This document shows, in pieces, positions 5,722 through 9,191 of a stretch of DNA of 9,191 nt. The stretch is from Burkholderiales bacterium (GTDB taxonomy: Bacteria > Pseudomonadota > Gammaproteobacteria > Burkholderiales > SG8-39): assembly GCA_017880745.1 (NCBI GenBank), contig JADGRR010000086.1:1-9191 (forward strand), given 5' to 3'. The first letter of the stretch is position 1. The number at the start of each line of letters is the position of its first letter. The notes beneath the pieces were generated by a model. That model was not told the origin of the DNA and made no database searches. It saw only the letters and a program-made list of their open reading frames with translations. The translations under genes were made by a program, and so were the position numbers.

Positions 5722-6519
5722 CTACCAGGCATCTCCCCACAGCATCCACCACGGGTCTTTGTTGCCGCTCGTGCCCTTGAAATAGGCGCTGTCGGGGAAG
5801 TTCTTGTGCATCACGCGGTCGGCATCGTCGCGCAAATCGGCCATGCCCATGGCATCGTAGGCCTTCACCATCACGAACAGCGCCTCCTCGACGGCGGGAG
5901 CCTGGGCGTAATTCTGCAGCGCGTACTGCGCCCGGTTCGCAGCCGCGACGTAGGCGCCGCGCTTCATGTAATAGCGCGCCACATGGACTTCGTGCGAGGC
6001 GAGCGAGTTCACCAGGTACTTCATGCGTGCGATCCCGTCCGGCGTGTATTTGCTGTCGGGATAGCGAGTGACCAGTTCCCTGAAGGCGTCGAAGGATTCG
6101 CGCGCGGCCTTGGGATCGCGCTCGGTCAGGTCCTGCCGGCTGATCTTGCCCATCAGCCCGAGATCCTCGTTGAAATTGACCAGGCCTTTCAAATAATAGG
6201 TGTAATCGACGTTGGGGTGGTTCGGATGCAGTTTGATGAAGCGGTCGCAGGCGGCAATGGCCGAGGCGTGGTCGCCGTCCTTGTAATAGACGTAGGCCAA
6301 CTCGATTTGCGCCTGCTGCGCGTAGCGCCCATACGGGTAACGGGCTTCGAGTTTCTCCAGATACTTGGTCGCGTTGGTGTAGCCGCCCCTCGCCATCTCG
6401 TCCTTGGCTTCGGTGTAGAGCTTGTCCGCAGACCAGCCCGAAGTTTCGTCTTTCACTTCGGGGAGCAAACCGCAGGCGCACAACAGCAGGGCCAGAATTA
6501 CCGCTAAACTACGTTTCAT
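5722..6519 (-). CDS. bamD: Outer membrane assembly lipoprotein BamD (ComL/YfiO)
   Basis: A 265-aa lipoprotein of the BAM complex, which folds and inserts beta-barrel proteins into the outer membrane together with BamA. It is anchored on the periplasmic side of the outer membrane and is essential in most Gram-negatives. The N-terminus MKRSLAVILALLLCACG is a lipoprotein signal with lipidated Cys16; a Cys at position 14 (-2 of the lipobox) is slightly unusual. The rest is TPR-like helices: SADKLYTEAKDEMARGGY near 30-47; LEARYPYGRYAQQAQIELAYVYYK near 57-80, a signature BamD stretch; ERDPKAARESFDAFRELVTRYPDSKY near 133-158. Length is normal. ATG 6519 is preferred over GTG 6531, four codons upstream, because it begins the signal peptide; neither has a clear Shine-Dalgarno. 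It is divergent from rluD, an arrangement also seen in E. coli. Confidence 0.95.
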   Translation of the reverse strand: MKRSLAVILALLLCACGLLPEVKDETSGWSADKLYTEAKDEMARGGYTNATKYLEKLEARYPYGRYAQQAQIELAYVYYKDGDHASAIAACDRFIKLHPNHPNVDYTYYLKGLVNFNEDLGLMGKISRQDLTERDPKAARESFDAFRELVTRYPDSKYTPDGIARMKYLVNSLASHEVHVARYYMKRGAYVAAANRAQYALQNYAQAPAVEEALFVMVKAYDAMGMADLRDDADRVMHKNFPDSAYFKGTSGNKDPWWMLWGDAW

Positions 6520-7477
6520 GATGGCAGGCACAGGGATTAAGGAAACGCAAAATTATAACGCAGTCGAGGGTCACGAGCGGCATGTTCCCGCCGATTGCGC
6601 CGGAATGCGATTCGACCAGGCTCTGGCGCGGATGTTCCCGGAGCATTCGCGCAGCCGCCTCGCCGCCTGGGTCAAAGACGGCCAGGTGAAGCTCGACCAT
6701 TCCGCGGTAGATGCCAAGCGCAAGGTCTGGGGTGGGGAGCGCGTTTCGCTCGCGCTGCAGCCCGAGGCCCGGGACTCGGTCGCCGAGGCCGAGTCGATCG
6801 AACTCGACATCGTGCACGAGGATGCAGCGCTGCTGGTGCTCAACAAGCCGGCCGGGCTGGTGGTGCATCCGGGCAGCGGCAACTGGCAGGGCACGCTGCT
6901 CAATGGGCTGCTGCACCATCACCCGCCGCTCGCCGCCATCCCGCGCGCAGGCATCGTGCACCGCCTGGACAAGGATACCAGCGGCCTCCTGGTCGTGGCC
7001 AAGACACTGGAGGCGCAGACCGACCTGGTGCGGCAACTGCAGGCGCGCACGGTGGTGCGCCAATACCTCGCGCTGGTGCACGGCGCGGTCGCGCGCGACG
7101 GCTCGGTGGACGCGCCCATAGGCCGGCACCAGACCCAGCGCACGCGCATGGCGGTGACCGAACATGGACGGGCAGCGCGCACCCATTACCGCGTGCTCGA
7201 GCGCTACGCAGCGGCGACCCTGCTCGAGTGCAGCCTGGACACCGGGCGCACGCACCAGATCCGGGTGCACATGCAGTCGATCGGCCATCCGCTGGTGGGA
7301 GACCCGGTCTATCGGGCCGGGCGCGGCATTGCGGCAGGACCGCTGGCGAGCTTCAAGCGCCAGGCGCTGCACGCCTACCGCCTCGGCCTGATGCATCCAT
7401 TGAGCGGGGCGCCGATGCAATGGGAGGCGCCGGTTCCGGCTGACATGCGGGAGCTGCTGCGGGAACTCGCGGCATGA
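6518..7477 (+). CDS. rluD: 23S rRNA pseudouridine synthase RluD
   Basis: A 319-aa RluA-family pseudouridine synthase. RluD converts uridines 1911, 1915 and 1917 in helix 69 of 23S rRNA. An S4 RNA-binding domain lies at about 30-80 (RFDQALARMFPEHSRSRLAAWVKDGQV). The catalytic domain follows, with LLVLNKPAGLVVHPG near 105-119 and the active-site Asp151 in HRLDKDTSG; the C-terminal part has LDTGRTHQIRVHM. Start choice: two ATGs in tandem at 6518 and 6521, both without a Shine-Dalgarno; a later ATG at 6605 would cut into the S4 fold. The frame stays open further upstream to 6422, but that stretch is antisense to bamD. Its ATG at 6518 overlaps the bamD start codon, so its promoter must lie inside bamD. 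The stop overlaps the pgeF start as ATGA, implying translational coupling. Confidence 0.93.
   Translation: MMAGTGIKETQNYNAVEGHERHVPADCAGMRFDQALARMFPEHSRSRLAAWVKDGQVKLDHSAVDAKRKVWGGERVSLALQPEARDSVAEAESIELDIVHEDAALLVLNKPAGLVVHPGSGNWQGTLLNGLLHHHPPLAAIPRAGIVHRLDKDTSGLLVVAKTLEAQTDLVRQLQARTVVRQYLALVHGAVARDGSVDAPIGRHQTQRTRMAVTEHGRAARTHYRVLERYAAATLLECSLDTGRTHQIRVHMQSIGHPLVGDPVYRAGRGIAAGPLASFKRQALHAYRLGLMHPLSGAPMQWEAPVPADMRELLRELAA
6552..6557 (-). promoter_or_regulatory. Possible -10 box for bamD
   Basis: On the minus strand these bases read TATAAT, a perfect -10 hexamer, 33 bp upstream of the bamD ATG; transcription would start near 6545. No good -35 hexamer is found at 16-18 bp spacing, and there is no TGn extension. 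It lies inside the first codons of rluD, a natural consequence of the overlapping divergent starts. Confidence 0.35.
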
Positions 7478-8217
7478 GCGCTCATGGCTGGATCGTGCCG
7501 GAGTGGCCGGCGCCGCCGAGCGTGCGCGCGCTCATCACCACCCGCGCGGGCGGCGTCAGCCGCGGCGCCTATGCCGATATGAACCTGGGCATGCGCGCGG
7601 GCGACGACATCGAGGATGTCGCGCGCAACCGCGCGCGCCTGAGGCAATCGCTGCCGGCGGAGCCGCTGTGGCTGCGCCAGGTGCATGGAACAACCGTGGC
7701 CGAAGCCGACGGCATGGCCGCCAGCCCCGAAGCCGATGCGGCGGTTGCGCGCCGGCCGGGGACGGTGTGCGCGGTGCTCACCGCGGACTGCCTGCCGCTG
7801 CTCCTGTGCGACGAGGCGGGGACGGTTGTGGCCGCCGCGCACGCGGGCTGGCGCGGCTTGAGTTCCGGCGTGATCGAACAGACGCTGCGGGTCATGGATC
7901 GGCCTCCTGCGGCGCTGCTCGCCTACCTCGGGCCCGCGATCGGACCTGCGGCCTACGAAGTCGGCGCAGAGGTGCGCGAGGCTTTCGTCGCGGCCGACCG
8001 AGGGGACGACGCGCAGGCGGCGGCCGCATTTACGCCGGGTGAGCCGGGTAAGTTCTACGCCGACCTGTATGCGCTGGCGCGCCAGCGCCTCGCGCGTAGC
8101 GGCGTGGTGAGAGTCTACGGCGGCGGCTACTGCACCTACACCGAGCGCGAGCGCTTTTTTTCCTATCGCCGCGATGGCGCCACCGGGCGCATGGCGAGCC
8201 TGATTTGGATCCAATAA
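7474..8217 (+). CDS. pgeF: Peptidoglycan editing factor PgeF (YfiH, laccase-domain)
   Basis: A 247-aa member of the YfiH/DUF152 family, formerly called polyphenol oxidase or multicopper laccase domain. In E. coli PgeF keeps the peptidoglycan stem peptide correct by removing precursors with L-Ser in place of L-Ala. The expected metal or active-site ligands are visible: His71 (LRQVHGT), Cys106 (TADCLPLLLCD) and His123 (AAAHAGWRGL). YLGPAIGPAAYEVG and the C-terminal YCTYTERERFFSYRRDGATGRMASLIW are family hallmarks. Length is normal. The start overlaps the rluD stop by 4 bp (ATGA), so the two are almost certainly co-transcribed. rluD-pgeF next to divergent bamD is conserved across Gram-negatives. 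Confidence 0.94.
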   Translation: MSAHGWIVPEWPAPPSVRALITTRAGGVSRGAYADMNLGMRAGDDIEDVARNRARLRQSLPAEPLWLRQVHGTTVAEADGMAASPEADAAVARRPGTVCAVLTADCLPLLLCDEAGTVVAAAHAGWRGLSSGVIEQTLRVMDRPPAALLAYLGPAIGPAAYEVGAEVREAFVAADRGDDAQAAAAFTPGEPGKFYADLYALARQRLARSGVVRVYGGGYCTYTERERFFSYRRDGATGRMASLIWIQ

Positions 8218-8236
8218 TGTGGATGGAAGTCTGAAC

Positions 8237-9016
8237 ATGTCGACTCTGGCCTGGATCACCGCGGCGAGCCTGTTGGGCGGGTTGCTGTCGGTCGCCTGCG
8301 CGGCATTGTTCGCGCTGACGGCGCGCGCCGCCTGGGTGCCGATGCTCGTGAGCTACGCCATCGGCGCCCTGCTCGGCGCGGCTTTCCTCGAGCTGCTGCC
8401 GCATGCGTTCGAGGGCGCCATGAGTGTGCGCAGCGTCGCCGCCACCGTGCTCGCCGGCATATTCGTGTTCTTCATCCTGGAAAAACTGGTGCTGTGGCGC
8501 CATTGCCACGTCGAGGACTGCGAGGTCCACGACCAGCACGCCGACGCGCACGACCACGGGCGCAGCGGCATGCTGATTCTGATCGGCGACAGCTTTCACA
8601 ATTTTGTCGACGGCATCCTGATCGCCGCCGCGTTCATGGAGAACACCCAGCTCGGCATCGTCACTGCGCTGGCGATAATCGCGCACGAGATCCCGCAGGA
8701 AGTGGGCGATTTCCTGATCCTGCTGCATTCGGGCTACAGCCGCATGCGCGCCTTCATGCTCAACCTGCTGTCGAGCTTCGCCATGTTCGCCGGCGGGCTG
8801 TTTGCCTACTTCGCGCTGCAGGCGCTGCAGCAATGGGTGCAGAGCATCCTCGCGCTCGCCGCCGCCAGCATGATCTACGTCGCCGTGGCCGATCTGATCC
8901 CCGGGCTGCACAAGCGCCCCGAACTGCGCGCCACGCTATCGCAATCGGTGCTGATCGCGCTCGGCGTCAGTTCGATCTGGCTGGTCGGTTATCTCACGCG
9001 GAATTACGCATCCTGA
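8237..9016 (+). CDS. ZIP family divalent metal transporter
   Basis: A 259-aa inner-membrane ZIP (SLC39-like) carrier, probably moving zinc, iron or manganese into the cytoplasm. Several hydrophobic helices are visible (about 5-28, 33-55, 66-86, 112-135, 138-163, 172-195, 198-218 and 235-255). The transport-site motifs are HNFVDG at 121-126 and HEIPQEVGDF at 150-159. The loop between helices 3 and 4 is His-rich (HCHVEDCEVHDQHADAHDHG, about 89-108), a likely metal sensor or shuttle. Start ATG 8237 is chosen over GTG 8219 because GGAAG (8225-8229) sits seven bases before it and the first helix begins at once. It lies 19 bp after pgeF, probably in the same operon. The substrate cannot be read from sequence. 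It resembles LIV-1/ZIP7-like bacterial members rather than ZupT. Confidence 0.9.
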   Translation: MSTLAWITAASLLGGLLSVACAALFALTARAAWVPMLVSYAIGALLGAAFLELLPHAFEGAMSVRSVAATVLAGIFVFFILEKLVLWRHCHVEDCEVHDQHADAHDHGRSGMLILIGDSFHNFVDGILIAAAFMENTQLGIVTALAIIAHEIPQEVGDFLILLHSGYSRMRAFMLNLLSSFAMFAGGLFAYFALQALQQWVQSILALAAASMIYVAVADLIPGLHKRPELRATLSQSVLIALGVSSIWLVGYLTRNYAS

Positions 9017-9031
9017 GAATGGCGTCGCCTG

Positions 9032-9150
9032 TGTAGGAGCGAGCTTGCTCGCGAATCGTCGAATTCGCGAGCCCCGCAAGGTGGGAGACCGAAGGTCGGG
9101 ACCACCCGAAGAGGTGGGGACTTGCTTCGCGGCGCAAGCTCGCTCCTACA
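9032..9150. repeat. Inverted pair of REP-like palindromes (BIME-like)
   Basis: TGTAGGAGCGAGCTTGC (9032-9048) recurs as an exact 17-bp inverted copy at 9134-9150, closing a large stem. The left unit itself folds: GCGAGC-TT-GCTCGC at 9039-9052, and alternatively a 10-bp stem 9047-9056/9063-9072. Between the units are small hairpins (GACC-GAA-GGTC at 9087-9097; CCACC/GGTGG at 9102-9117). The TGTAGGAGCGAGCTTGCTCG motif is the familiar REP type of pseudomonads and other proteobacteria. It begins 16 bp after the ZIP stop, where it may stabilise the mRNA 3' end or stop transcription. Bases 9151-9191 show nothing further. Confidence 0.8.
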
Positions 9151-9191
9151 AGCCCTGTCGATTTCACCAGGTTCACAAGATAAGACTCAAT

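Noticed and set aside
5570..6481. 303-codon and 233-codon frames overlapping bamD (minus frame 5570-6481; plus frame 5806-6507)
   Set aside because: Both lie over a clear BamD gene, and the first runs into the palindrome cluster; no domain or start signal is seen.

Overview
The window reads as a GC-rich proteobacterial chromosome, most likely a betaproteobacterium (inferred from protein flavour, the Fur-type promoter and the REP-type palindromes; no phylogeny was run). It carries eight clear protein genes, all of them widespread families. The unusual content is between the genes.

Left end (1-1208): a leftward sigma70-type promoter (-35 at 186-191, -10 at 163-168) has two overlapping Fur-box-like heptamer pairs in its 17-bp spacer. 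It reads into a stretch with two competing interpretations: an iron-regulated small RNA of about 86 nt ending at a GC hairpin plus U5 (72-94), or a 32-42 codon small protein ending at position 2. Next comes a leftward NlpC/P60 lipoprotein gene (419-940), then a 268-bp spacer before the divergent helicase gene.

Middle (1209-5721): a rightward row of yoaA (XPD-like Fe-S helicase), a UDP-glucuronate 4-epimerase gene and a denD-like SDR dehydrogenase gene. Each of the two SDR genes is followed within 11-30 bp by a copy of the same short repeat, with matching ends of the form GGCGWCTTRAW. Copy A (103 bp) lies between the two SDR genes. Copy B (264 bp) lies between the convergent denD and bamD and is enlarged by a cluster of hairpins. 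Two of these are 51-nt hairpins of identical geometry (22-nt arms, 7-nt loop) that share a 19-nt core in opposite orientation but have unrelated outer arms.

Right end (5722-9191): the conserved divergent pair bamD (leftward) and rluD (rightward), whose start codons overlap. rluD overlaps pgeF by 4 bp (ATGA), and a ZIP-family metal transporter gene follows 19 bp after pgeF. bamD/rluD/pgeF is the same order as in E. coli, where I recall clpB coming next; here a ZIP gene takes that place. The window closes with an inverted pair of REP-like palindromes (9032-9150).

Functionally the window mixes envelope upkeep (BamD, PgeF, NlpC/P60 lipoprotein, a sugar-nucleotide epimerase for surface polysaccharide), ribosome modification (RluD), replication repair (YoaA) and metal handling (ZIP, Fur promoter). 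No phage, CRISPR, tRNA or rRNA genes were seen.
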